From: Promineifilum sp.
GTDB taxonomy: Bacteria; Chloroflexota; Anaerolineae; Promineifilales; Promineifilaceae
DNA length: 56,580 nt
Assembly: GCA_017983515.1 (NCBI GenBank)
Contig: JAGOBF010000019.1
Coordinates: 1 to 56,580, forward strand
Reading direction: 5' to 3'
The notes below the pieces were generated by a model. The model ran no database searches and was not told the origin of the DNA. It saw only the letters and a list, made by a program, of their open reading frames with translations. Both the position numbers and the translations under genes were made by a program. Each line of letters opens with the position of its first letter. The stretch's first letter is position 1. Shown one piece after another: positions 1-7,279 of this stretch.

Positions 1-212
1 AAGCCGCTGACCACGACGAACACAATCCCGGTGACGATCCCGGCTCCGATGCCCAGCGCTTCTATCGGGCCGCTCAGGAGCCTGATACTACCGACGGTCG
101 GCAGCTCCCGATGGGCAAGCGCGTATTTTAAGACCGGCAGGACGCCAAGAATCCATGCGAGGGCTTCAAAAATTACCGCAATGGTAAGGACGGTTATGAG
201 TGGAGTCCTCAC
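1..212 (-). CDS. Partial integral membrane protein, cut by the left edge
   Basis: The first 70 codons of a minus-strand gene are present and the rest lies outside the window. I place the start at a GTG (210-212) because GGAGG stands five bases upstream. The visible part has a hydrophobic segment at about residues 5-28 and a second at about 52-70, with a short charged linker between them, so it is at least two membrane spans. I do not recognise the family. The next gene upstream on the same strand is the cytochrome, which ends 90 bases away. Confidence 0.5.
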   Translation of the reverse strand, partial: MRTPLITVLTIAVIFEALAWILGVLPVLKYALAHRELPTVGSIRLLSGPIEALGIGAGIVTGIVFVVVSG

Positions 213-302
213 GGAAACCTCCAACTGCGAGTAGCCCACAATGAAATTACCAGCCGATCGCCGGAAAGTCTGCCATTGTAGTGTTGCCGCCCGGCTGGTG
301 TG

Positions 303-1211
303 TCAGTTTGCCGGCGCCGGCGGCAGGCTACTGAGATAGAGCCATATCGCCTCAAGTTCAACATCGGTCATCTCCAACGCAATCGGCCAGGGCATTATCA
401 ATGGGTCGAGCACTTTATTTTCCGGTGTCAGGCCGGTCCGCATCGTCGTGGCAAATTGCTCAAATGTCCAGTTGGCGAGATTGCCGCCGGGCGTCAGGTT
501 GGCGGCCGGGGGCGAACCGGGGGCCGCGCCAGGGATAGGGCCACCGGTCAGGTCCTGGGTGTGACAGTCCTGGCACACACCTACCATGTATTGGCCGAAG
601 TCGGCCGATACTTCAGGCGTGACGCTTTTAGGAGCCGTCGCGTCATGGTCGATCACCTCGGCTGAGAGGAGCGGCAACGGCGCCTGATCCGTCAGGAGCA
701 ATACACGCCCCAGTGGCGCGAGCCGTGATTCCGGCTGGATATGATCTGTTGGCGGCTGGGATTGAATGTAGGCGATTATCCAACCGAGTTCCTCGTCGCT
801 CAGTCCGGCAAACTTACTGCTGGGCATAATCAGGAGAGCCTTGCCGTCAGGATCGACGCCATGACGAACCGAACGCACCCAGTCTTCTACCTTGTAATCC
901 GCTGTTGCGCTTCCCTCACCGGGTGTCAGGTTGGCCGCATAGACCTGACCCAGTAATGGATCATCGATTAGTACCCTTCCGGCGAAATCCGACCCATGGC
1001 AATCGCCGGCGCCGCAACCGCGAATCACCGTCAGTCGGCGTCCTTCTTCAAGGCCGGCCGCATCACTTGGAATGGGGATCGGTTCCACCGCGATATCATA
1101 ACGCTCGTTGAGGCGGCGGTTGCTCACGAAATAACCAACCAAAGCAGCCAAAACGATGACCCCAATCAATCCAACCAGAACAATCCCCGTCCACTTGAGC
1201 ACTCTCTTCAC
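303..1211 (-). CDS. Membrane-anchored diheme-type cytochrome c
   Basis: This 302-residue protein should be an exported electron carrier. Residues 8-28 form one N-terminal membrane anchor. Two cytochrome-c modules follow. The first has C66, C71 and H72, that is CX4CH rather than CXXCH, with M129 (in LLIMP) as probable distal ligand. The second has a normal CXXCH at 213-217 with M273 (in LIMPWP). Each module ends in the helix typical of the fold (LGWIIAYIQ and LEAIWLYLS). The start is a GTG with AGGAG ten bases upstream. The electron partner cannot be told from the neighbours. Known from the family: heme attachment at CXXCH outside the membrane. Whether the CX4CH site carries heme is open. Confidence 0.85.
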   Translation of the reverse strand: MKRVLKWTGIVLVGLIGVIVLAALVGYFVSNRRLNERYDIAVEPIPIPSDAAGLEEGRRLTVIRGCGAGDCHGSDFAGRVLIDDPLLGQVYAANLTPGEGSATADYKVEDWVRSVRHGVDPDGKALLIMPSSKFAGLSDEELGWIIAYIQSQPPTDHIQPESRLAPLGRVLLLTDQAPLPLLSAEVIDHDATAPKSVTPEVSADFGQYMVGVCQDCHTQDLTGGPIPGAAPGSPPAANLTPGGNLANWTFEQFATTMRTGLTPENKVLDPLIMPWPIALEMTDVELEAIWLYLSSLPPAPAN

Positions 1212-1238
1212 GATATTCGTACTCCTGTTTACATTGCA

Positions 1239-2120
1239 CTATAGAACCAGCAGCGACAACCCGCCGCCCAGATCGAACGGCAACCGCCGCCAGGTATCGC
1301 CATAATCGGCCGTATGCCACACGTCGCCATAGGTCGTCCCGACGTAGAGATGGCCGGGCGCGTCGGGGAGCGTGACCAACGCTCGCGGCATCTGGCCCAT
1401 CGGGTGGGGTTCCCAGCCGATCGGCTGCCAGTCGGCCCCGGCCGAGGCGCGAAAGAGAAAGGCCTCAACGTCGCGCCCATAGGCTTTGCGCGGGCTGGGA
1501 GCCACGGCCACATACCACACTTCCGGCCGCTCCGGGTCGGCGGCGCAGGTCACGCCATAATGTCTGACCAGCCCGGCTCGCGGCTGCTGCCAGGTCTGGC
1601 CACCGTCACGGCTGACAGCCGCCCCTCCGCCGGTCCCGCCGGCCTCATAGACCCACTGCCCGTCGCGCCCGTGAAATTTGAGCCAGTGGCAGTCGCGCAT
1701 GGCTCCAGGCTGGTGACCCGACCAGGTATGCCCGCCGTCCGCGCTGCGCACCGTCGCGCCAAACTCGATCCCGGCCAGAACGACGTCCGGCTCGGTGGGC
1801 GATATGACAAGGTCGTTGACATAGGCCCGGAATGGCAGCTCGGCCGGCGAGAACCACCACCAGCGGTTGGGCACGCGCCGGAAGCCTTCCAGTTCGGCCC
1901 AGTGACGACCGCCGTCACTGGTCTTATAGACGGCCGCCGGCTTCACGCCGGCATAGATCACGCCGGGATCATGCGGGCTGACGGCGAGGGACTTGACGAC
2001 CTGTCCGGCCAGGCCCAAAGCAGCCCAACTCCGGCCGCAATCGGCCGAGCGATAGACCCCGTTCCCCTGGGTACCGGCATAGATAACGTCGCCATCATTG
2101 GGATCGACGGCCAGCGTCAC
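1239..2120 (-). CDS. BNR/sialidase-fold beta-propeller protein (main reading frame)
   Basis: The 293-residue frame contains repeated propeller blades. They pair a VIYAG-type strand with an Asp-box-like turn (SADCGRSW, TSDGGRHW, SADGGHTW, SRDGGQTW, TADYGDTW). This is the fold of exo-alpha-sialidase-like and YCF48/VPS10-like proteins. No catalytic sialidase set is evident, so an enzymatic role is not supported. The first possible start is a GTG at 2118-2120 with no ribosome-binding site. The same frame continues upstream through a TGA to a better start (see the next entry), so this is probably the larger part of an interrupted gene. No signal peptide is seen, so a cytoplasmic location is likely. 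Confidence 0.7.
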   Translation of the reverse strand: MTLAVDPNDGDVIYAGTQGNGVYRSADCGRSWAALGLAGQVVKSLAVSPHDPGVIYAGVKPAAVYKTSDGGRHWAELEGFRRVPNRWWWFSPAELPFRAYVNDLVISPTEPDVVLAGIEFGATVRSADGGHTWSGHQPGAMRDCHWLKFHGRDGQWVYEAGGTGGGAAVSRDGGQTWQQPRAGLVRHYGVTCAADPERPEVWYVAVAPSPRKAYGRDVEAFLFRASAGADWQPIGWEPHPMGQMPRALVTLPDAPGHLYVGTTYGDVWHTADYGDTWRRLPFDLGGGLSLLVL

Positions 2121-2123
2121 CGG

Positions 2124-2240
2124 TCACGGCTCATCCAGTACCGTTATAACGCGCCAGCTATCGTCGACACACTCGGCGCGAACCACCCGCCGGTCGGCGA
2201 CCGCAAGAAAGACGTGGGAGTTTCTGTATCCGTTGGTCAT
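2124..2240 (-). pseudogene. N-terminal 38 codons of the propeller gene, cut off by an in-frame TGA
   Basis: From an ATG at 2238-2240 the frame reads 38 codons (MTNGYRNSHVFLAVADRRVV, then 18 more) and ends at TGA 2124-2126. The next codons, CCG and GTG, continue directly into the propeller in the same frame. A GAGG lies about ten bases before this ATG, whereas the downstream GTG has none. Proteins of this type normally begin with such a strand, a conserved Trp (here in SWRV) and then the first VxxLAVDP blade. I read the stop as a nonsense mutation or sequence error splitting one gene of about 333 codons. Confidence 0.6.
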
Positions 2241-2300
2241 GTTCGATCCCATCCTCATAGGGCAAATAGTCAGAGGCCAGGCTACCATTGCGTAACGCGA

Positions 2301-2723
2301 TTAGTCCCCCGGAATGCTTTCGGGCTGGGATTGTGGCGCGACCACTGTCTTATCTGCCCGAATAACCGCCCTCGCTTGCCGGGCCAACGTGAGGCCCAGA
2401 GCGAAATCGATCAGGGCCATGACCGGATGAAAAGCCGACAAGACCGGCGCACTGGCCCGCAAGAAGATGAGCACATCGGCCTGCAGGACGTAGACGCCGA
2501 ACAGCAGCCACGTCAGCCGCTTCATCCGCCCCGGCAGCTTGCCCACGTAGGCGGTGATCAGCATGACCAGGAGCGGCCCAGCCAGGAAGTGGCCCAGGCT
2601 GATGTGGTTATCCCAACCCCAGCGACCGGCCACCACCGCCATGCCGGCGAAGAAGACCTGAGCCACGACGCCGACGAAAAACAGCCAGGCGGCGACTTCA
2701 TAAGTAATACGAGATGCTTTCAT
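2301..2723 (-). CDS. Small four-helix membrane protein, DUF6220-like
   Basis: This 140-residue protein has four hydrophobic segments at about 10-32, 43-62, 68-90 and 96-116, with the pattern WLFFVGVVAQVFFAG...GRWGWDNHISLGHFLAGPLL near the start. That pattern and the length fit the DUF6220 family, whose function is unknown. The C-terminus is short and polar. AGGAG seven bases before the ATG supports the start. It precedes the propeller gene on the same strand by about 60 bases, so the two may be co-transcribed. Confidence 0.65.
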   Translation of the reverse strand: MKASRITYEVAAWLFFVGVVAQVFFAGMAVVAGRWGWDNHISLGHFLAGPLLVMLITAYVGKLPGRMKRLTWLLFGVYVLQADVLIFLRASAPVLSAFHPVMALIDFALGLTLARQARAVIRADKTVVAPQSQPESIPGD

Positions 2724-2789
2724 TGCTTACACTCCTTATTTCGCTGAATGGTCAGAAAAGTTCACCAGGCGCCAGCCGTTCCTATACGG

Positions 2790-3437
2790 TCAGGCTGTAG
2801 CCGCCGAAATCAACACCCGGCCCGCCAAAAAGAGGCGGCCCATCAGGATGAACCACACCGGCAACAGGCCGTAGCTGATGCCCCCGGCGATGAAAAACAG
2901 GTAGGCGAGCGGGCTGAACTGGGCTGCCGCCGTTTGGCCGGCCGTCGCCGAAAGCATATTACCGATGCTATTCACCCGGAAGACCGCCAACAACGCCAGT
3001 GTAGGCGTCACGCCCAGCAGGATACCCGCCCAGGCCAGGGTTTTTGGAAGTGCGTGGCCTGCCAACCCCATCACCGAGTTCAGTAATGCCCAAAGGCCGA
3101 TCAGCCCAAACCCGCCGATGCCATAAACAAGGGATTGTTCAAAATTGATTCGTCCCGACACCAGCAGAACTGACCCGATGGCCGTGGCGAGGAATCCGAT
3201 GAGGCCGGCGGTCACTGCGAAAAGACTCACCCATGAGTAATGGGCCGCGTTTTGCCGGTACAGGGCGAACACGAGCGGCATCAGCAGCAGCGCTGTAGGA
3301 ATGGACAGAACGTCGTTCAGTGTGCCGAACGGTTCGCCGACGACGAACAACAGGATGAGAGAGACAAAGCCGATCAGCCCGACCACGCCACCGATAACTG
3401 CCGTCCAGCCTACAAATTGTGAATTTGTTGCGTCCAT
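2790..3437 (-). CDS. Hypothetical polytopic membrane protein
   Basis: The 215 residues hold about six hydrophobic segments separated by short loops, beginning at residue 10 (WTAVIGGVVGLIGFVSLILL). The overall pattern resembles DUF4386-like proteins of unknown role, but I see no diagnostic motif and do not assign a function. AGGAG lies eight bases upstream of the ATG. The gene lies 66 bases upstream of the DUF6220-like gene on the same strand. It has no near-perfect promoter that I can point to. Confidence 0.6.
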   Translation of the reverse strand: MDATNSQFVGWTAVIGGVVGLIGFVSLILLFVVGEPFGTLNDVLSIPTALLLMPLVFALYRQNAAHYSWVSLFAVTAGLIGFLATAIGSVLLVSGRINFEQSLVYGIGGFGLIGLWALLNSVMGLAGHALPKTLAWAGILLGVTPTLALLAVFRVNSIGNMLSATAGQTAAAQFSPLAYLFFIAGGISYGLLPVWFILMGRLFLAGRVLISAATA

Positions 3438-3578
3438 TTATCGAACTCCTGCAAAGGTTTGATAGCCCGTATTGTAAGGGGCGAGATTGGAGATTGTCAT
3501 GAGGCGGGAGATTCAATTTGGGCGGGAACTTCGCCCAGAGGCAGTCGGGAATTATTCCCGTCCTCAGGCTATCGAGGT

Positions 3579-3609
3579 AAAAAAAGCGGCCCGTTTCTGG
3601 GCCGCTTTT
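3579..3609 (-). terminator. Intrinsic terminator downstream of proS
   Basis: On the minus strand a perfect stem (AAAGCGGCCC / GGGCCGCTTT, loop AGAAAC) is followed by a run of seven T residues. It begins about 30 bases past the proS stop codon, so it should end the proS transcript. Confidence 0.85.
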
Positions 3610-3637
3610 GATAGAAAAATAAGACGAGGACTTGTGC

Positions 3638-5374
3638 CTAGCCCTTCAACAAACCCGCACGTTCCTCGATGGGCAAGATTCGCCGCTCGTCCTCGCTGCG
3701 ACGCTTAACCTCGACCCCACCCGCCGCCAGACTCTTAGTCGAGACGGTGATGCGCCAGGGCATACCCAGCAGATCGGCGTCCTTGAACTTGACGCCGGCC
3801 CCCAGGCCGTCGCGGTCGTCGTAGAGCACCTCGACGCCGGCGGCGGTCAGGTCGGCATAGAGCGCCTCGGCCTTTTCCTTCGTGCCGTCGCCCTCCTTGC
3901 CGATGTGGACGAGGTGCGCCTGATAGGGAGCCACGCTCTCAGGCCAGACGATGCCGTCTTTATCGTGGTGCAGTTCGACGATGACCGCCATCAGCCGGTC
4001 GAGGCCGATGCCATAGCTACCCATGTAGATCAATTGCGGCTGGCCGTCTTCGTCGAGGTAGGTCGCGTTGACGGCGGCGCTATAGCGCGTGCCGAGTTTG
4101 AAGCAGTGGCCGACCTCGATGGCCCGGCGGGCTTCGATACGGCCGCCGCATTTGGGGCACTTGTGGCCGCTGGCCGCCTGGGCAATGTCGGCGATCTTGC
4201 TGACGGCGAAATCGCGGCCGACGTTCGCGCCGGTGAAATGGTACGGCTCCTCGTTGGCCCCGACGACGTAGTTGCCGCCGTATTCTATCGACTCATCGGC
4301 GACGACCATAACGCCCGGCGCGCTCATATCGCCGGCCGGGGTCATGCCAATGCCTGAAGCATAGCCGGGCACGACCCCGATGGCCCGAATCTCGTCCTCG
4401 GTCGCGGCGCGCAGAAAGCCTTCGCCGACGGCATTCACCAGCTTGGTGTCGTTGATGTCCAGGTCGCCACGCACCAGGGCGAAGACCAGCCGCCCGTCAC
4501 CCGGCGTCTCGACGAATTGCCGCCGCCACCAGTAGAAGACGGCCTTCAGCGTTTGGCTGGTGGGCACACCGACGAAGGCGGCCACGTCGGCGATTGTCTT
4601 GCAATCCGGCGTCTCGACCTTGACCAGTTCGTCCAGCGTTGCCGGCTTTTCGCCCTCGCGGACGAAATCGGCCGCCTCGACGTTAGCGGCGTAGTCGCAG
4701 TTGTTGCAACTGATGAAGAGGTCTTCGCCCTGCGGATGGGGGACGGTGAACTCCTGCGAGGTCTTGCCGCCCATGGCGCCGACGTCGGCGTTGATGGCGA
4801 TCGTCCCCACGTCGCAGCGGTCAAAGATGTTGAAGTAAGCCTGGATCATGCTGGGGTAGTAGGCGTCCAGCGCTTCCTCACTGCGATCCAGTGTGTAAGC
4901 GTCCTTCATGATGAATTCGCGCAGCCGGATCAGGCCACCGCGCGGCCGCGGTTCGTCGCGGAACTTCTTGCTGATGTGGTAGACCATCTTCGGCAGGTCG
5001 CGGTAGCTCTCGATCTCGCGCAGGGCCAGATCGACGACGATCTCTTCGTGGGTGGCCGAGAGGGCATAGTCGCGGTTGCTGTTGCCGCGGAGCTTGAACA
5101 GTACGTCCACTGAATTCCAGCGGCCGGTAGCCTGCCACAGCGCCGCCGGGTGCAGATTGGGCATCCACATTTCCTGGCCGCCGATAGCGTCCATCTCCTC
5201 GGCCATGATCTGCCAGATTTTGCGGATGACTCGGTAGCCGAAGGGCATAAATGTATAGATGCCGGCGCCGACGGGCCGGATGTAGTTGGCGCGAATGAGT
5301 AGTTGGTGGCTGGTCAGCTCGGCCTCGGCCGGGGCCTCGCGCAGGGTTTTGCCGAAGGATCGTGAAAGTCGCAT
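3638..5374 (-). CDS. proS: Prolyl-tRNA synthetase
   Basis: ProRS joins proline to tRNA-Pro using ATP in the cytoplasm. At 578 residues it is the long bacterial form. The class II core begins near residue 30 (RPVGAGIYTFMPFGYR). Motif 2 lies at about 138-163 (FRDEPRPRGGLIRLREF and following residues). The inserted YbaK-like editing domain that removes mischarged alanine spans about 230-390. Motif 3 is the GSYGIGLDRL stretch, and the anticodon-binding domain fills the last ~110 residues. A zinc-ribbon-like CPKCGGR segment sits between the editing domain and motif 3. The gene is transcribed alone: its promoter places transcription start at or next to the ATG, and a terminator follows it. No T-box or leader peptide is visible in front. 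Confidence 0.97.
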   Translation of the reverse strand: MRLSRSFGKTLREAPAEAELTSHQLLIRANYIRPVGAGIYTFMPFGYRVIRKIWQIMAEEMDAIGGQEMWMPNLHPAALWQATGRWNSVDVLFKLRGNSNRDYALSATHEEIVVDLALREIESYRDLPKMVYHISKKFRDEPRPRGGLIRLREFIMKDAYTLDRSEEALDAYYPSMIQAYFNIFDRCDVGTIAINADVGAMGGKTSQEFTVPHPQGEDLFISCNNCDYAANVEAADFVREGEKPATLDELVKVETPDCKTIADVAAFVGVPTSQTLKAVFYWWRRQFVETPGDGRLVFALVRGDLDINDTKLVNAVGEGFLRAATEDEIRAIGVVPGYASGIGMTPAGDMSAPGVMVVADESIEYGGNYVVGANEEPYHFTGANVGRDFAVSKIADIAQAASGHKCPKCGGRIEARRAIEVGHCFKLGTRYSAAVNATYLDEDGQPQLIYMGSYGIGLDRLMAVIVELHHDKDGIVWPESVAPYQAHLVHIGKEGDGTKEKAEALYADLTAAGVEVLYDDRDGLGAGVKFKDADLLGMPWRITVSTKSLAAGGVEVKRRSEDERRILPIEERAGLLKG

Positions 5375-5382
5375 AACGGGGG

Positions 5383-5411
5383 AGTATAACCCTGGGGCTG
5401 TGGGGCGTCAA
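5383..5411 (-). promoter_or_regulatory. proS promoter giving an apparently leaderless mRNA
   Basis: On the minus strand TTGACG (5406-5411) is separated by exactly 17 bases from TATACT (5383-5388). Only eight bases separate the -10 box from the proS ATG, so transcription should start within one or two bases of the initiation codon. No ribosome-binding site could therefore be on the message. Confidence 0.75.
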
Positions 5412-5552
5412 AGCGCGAGTTACGTCGCCAACCCGGACAAGAAGCTTAATAAGCTGCTTTGTAATCTGCCTCCTGTCCAGTTCCTCCACAGCAGACTATT
5501 GCTCTGGCTCATGCAACCGCTTAGGGAAGGTTCTGTATTAGAATCCCGGATA

Positions 5553-6536
5553 TTAGTCGTTGCTAACGTTTAAAAGCACCTTGCCGATATTGCGGTTCGC
5601 CCGCACATACTCGTGGGCGGCTTGGGCCTCGGTGATGGGGAACCTGGTGTCGAGGATCGGCCGCAGGCGGCCGTCGGCCAGTTTGGGCAGGATCTCGGCC
5701 TCGAAGCGGCGGGTGATGGCGACCTTCTCGGCCAGCGGCCGCGTTCGCAGCGTCGAGCCGACGATGTGCAGACGTTTGCCGAGCAGTTGTCCCATATTGA
5801 GTTCCCCCATCGGCCCGCCCAGCAAGCCGATATTGACCAGCCGCCCGAAGCGGCGCAACGCCTCGATATTACGCGACAGGTATGAGCCGCCGACCGGATC
5901 GAGAATGACGTCCACGCCCTGGCCGTTCGTCGCCCCCATTGCTTGAGCCAGAAAATCATCTTCCTTATAGTTAATTGTGCTAGCGCCCAACTCGCGGCAA
6001 AACGCCGCCTTGTCCGGGCTGCCGACGGTGGCGATGGCTCGCGCCCCGGCGTCGACCGCCAACTGGATGGCCGCCGTGCCCACGCCGCTGGCCCCGGCGT
6101 GGATGAGCACCGTCTCCCCTGCCTGGAGCTGGCCTTCGTCAAACAGGTTGATGTAGGCGGTGTACCAGACTTCGGGCACGGCCGCGCCCTGGGCGAACGA
6201 CCAGCCATCGGGTAAACGCAGCAGCATCCCGGCGGGGACAGCCGCCCGTTCGGCATAGCCGCCGCCGGGCAGCAAGGCCATCACCCGGTCGCCCGGCCGC
6301 CACCCTTCTACTCGTTGGCCCACCTCGCTGATCACGCCCGCCATCTCCAGCCCCAGTATTTCGCTTGCGCCGGGCGGTGGAGGGTAGCTGCCGCGCGCCT
6401 GCGACAGGTCGGCGCGGTTGACAGCCGTGGCCCGCACATCGACCAGCACCTCGTCCGGCCCATAATCAATGTCCGCCACATCTTCCCAGAGCAGCACCGG
6501 ATTCTTCTTGTCGCCATGTACGCCAATTGCTTTCAT
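5553..6536 (-). CDS. NAD(P)H:quinone oxidoreductase, PIG3-like zinc-free MDR
   Basis: This 327-residue medium-chain reductase should use NADPH to reduce quinones or related carbonyl compounds in the cytoplasm. The N-terminal catalytic fold carries AVNRADLSQARGSYPPPPGASEILGLE-type residues (about 38-64) characteristic of the TP53I3/PIG3 branch. The Rossmann nucleotide site is HAGASGVGTAAIQLA at 146-160. No catalytic or structural zinc cysteines are present, as expected for quinone oxidoreductases. AAGGAG six bases before the ATG supports the start. It is divergent from the phosphoribosyltransferase gene across 110 bases. Confidence 0.88.
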   Translation of the reverse strand: MKAIGVHGDKKNPVLLWEDVADIDYGPDEVLVDVRATAVNRADLSQARGSYPPPPGASEILGLEMAGVISEVGQRVEGWRPGDRVMALLPGGGYAERAAVPAGMLLRLPDGWSFAQGAAVPEVWYTAYINLFDEGQLQAGETVLIHAGASGVGTAAIQLAVDAGARAIATVGSPDKAAFCRELGASTINYKEDDFLAQAMGATNGQGVDVILDPVGGSYLSRNIEALRRFGRLVNIGLLGGPMGELNMGQLLGKRLHIVGSTLRTRPLAEKVAITRRFEAEILPKLADGRLRPILDTRFPITEAQAAHEYVRANRNIGKVLLNVSND

Positions 6537-6646
6537 CGCTTACTCCTTGTCAGGGTGGCCACCTGCGGTAAACTTCATTCTACAGGCACTTTCGCAATCG
6601 CTCCAGCGAGAGTCTGGCGATTTAATCCGCAGGAGAGTTTCACACC

Positions 6647-7195
6647 ATGAGCCAACGTGATACCCATACGGTCGAAGTGGCCGGATTGACTCGCCACTTC
6701 CCGCTTTTCGAAGTCGCGCCGGGCGTGCGCATCGCCGTGTTCAATATGCTGGGCGACACCTACGTCGTCAAGGCCTCGGCCGCGGCCCTGGCCGAGCGCC
6801 TGAAGGACATCGAGGCCGACGTGCTGGTGACGGCCGAGGCCAAGAGCATCCCCCTCATCTACGAGATGAGCGCTCTGATGGGCCTGCCCTACGTGGTTAT
6901 GCGCAAGGCTTACAAGAGCTATATGGGCGAGGCCATCAGCGCTGAGACGGTGTCGATTACCACCGGTGCGCCCCAGACGCTGTTCCTGGACGAGAAAGAT
7001 CGCGCGTTGATCAGGGACAAACGGGTCATCGTCATCGATGACGTGATCAGCACCGGCAGCACGCTCAACGGAATGGAGAAGCTCGTGCTGAAAGCGGGGG
7101 GCGAAGTAGCCCAGATCGCCGCTATCTTCACCGAAGGGGATGACGACTGGTCGCGGGTTGTGGCTTTGGGGAACTTGCCGATCTTCAAAGAGTGA
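6647..7195 (+). CDS. Type I phosphoribosyltransferase, adenine-phosphoribosyltransferase-like
   Basis: The 182-residue protein has the PRPP-binding loop VIVIDDVISTGST at 127-139 and an Apt-like layout (VLVTAEAKSIPLIYEMS near 59-76, then VVMRKAYKSYMG). Apt converts adenine and PRPP to AMP. Related type I enzymes act on xanthine or serve as regulators, so the base is not certain. The length matches Apt. GGAGAG lies about nine bases before the ATG. A stretch of simple repeats separates it from the hyuB gene, so co-transcription is possible but not shown. Confidence 0.8.
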   Translation: MSQRDTHTVEVAGLTRHFPLFEVAPGVRIAVFNMLGDTYVVKASAAALAERLKDIEADVLVTAEAKSIPLIYEMSALMGLPYVVMRKAYKSYMGEAISAETVSITTGAPQTLFLDEKDRALIRDKRVIVIDDVISTGSTLNGMEKLVLKAGGEVAQIAAIFTEGDDDWSRVVALGNLPIFKE

Positions 7196-7246
7196 AAGCC
7201 TTCGCCCAAAGATCGCCAAGAGCGACAGGTGTGAATCGCCTCTTCA

Positions 7247-7279
7247 TTTGTCACTCGTCGTTCGTCACCCGTCACTCCC
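7247..7279 (+). repeat. Short degenerate tandem repeat abutting the hyuB start
   Basis: The spacer before the hyuB ATG repeats TTTGTCACTCG, TTCGTCACCCG and TCACTCCC. These are imperfect 8-11 base units built on GTCACTCGTC. The repeat occupies the place where a ribosome-binding site would be, and no purine-rich site is seen. Confidence 0.5.

Noticed and set aside
1314..2747. A 477-codon plus-strand frame
   Set aside because: It lies opposite the propeller and DUF6220-like genes, is rich in Arg/Pro/His without domain motifs, and has no ribosome-binding site. It is a shadow of the minus-strand genes.
7247..7279. CRISPR-like repeat
   Set aside because: The units are 8-11 bases and adjacent without spacers.
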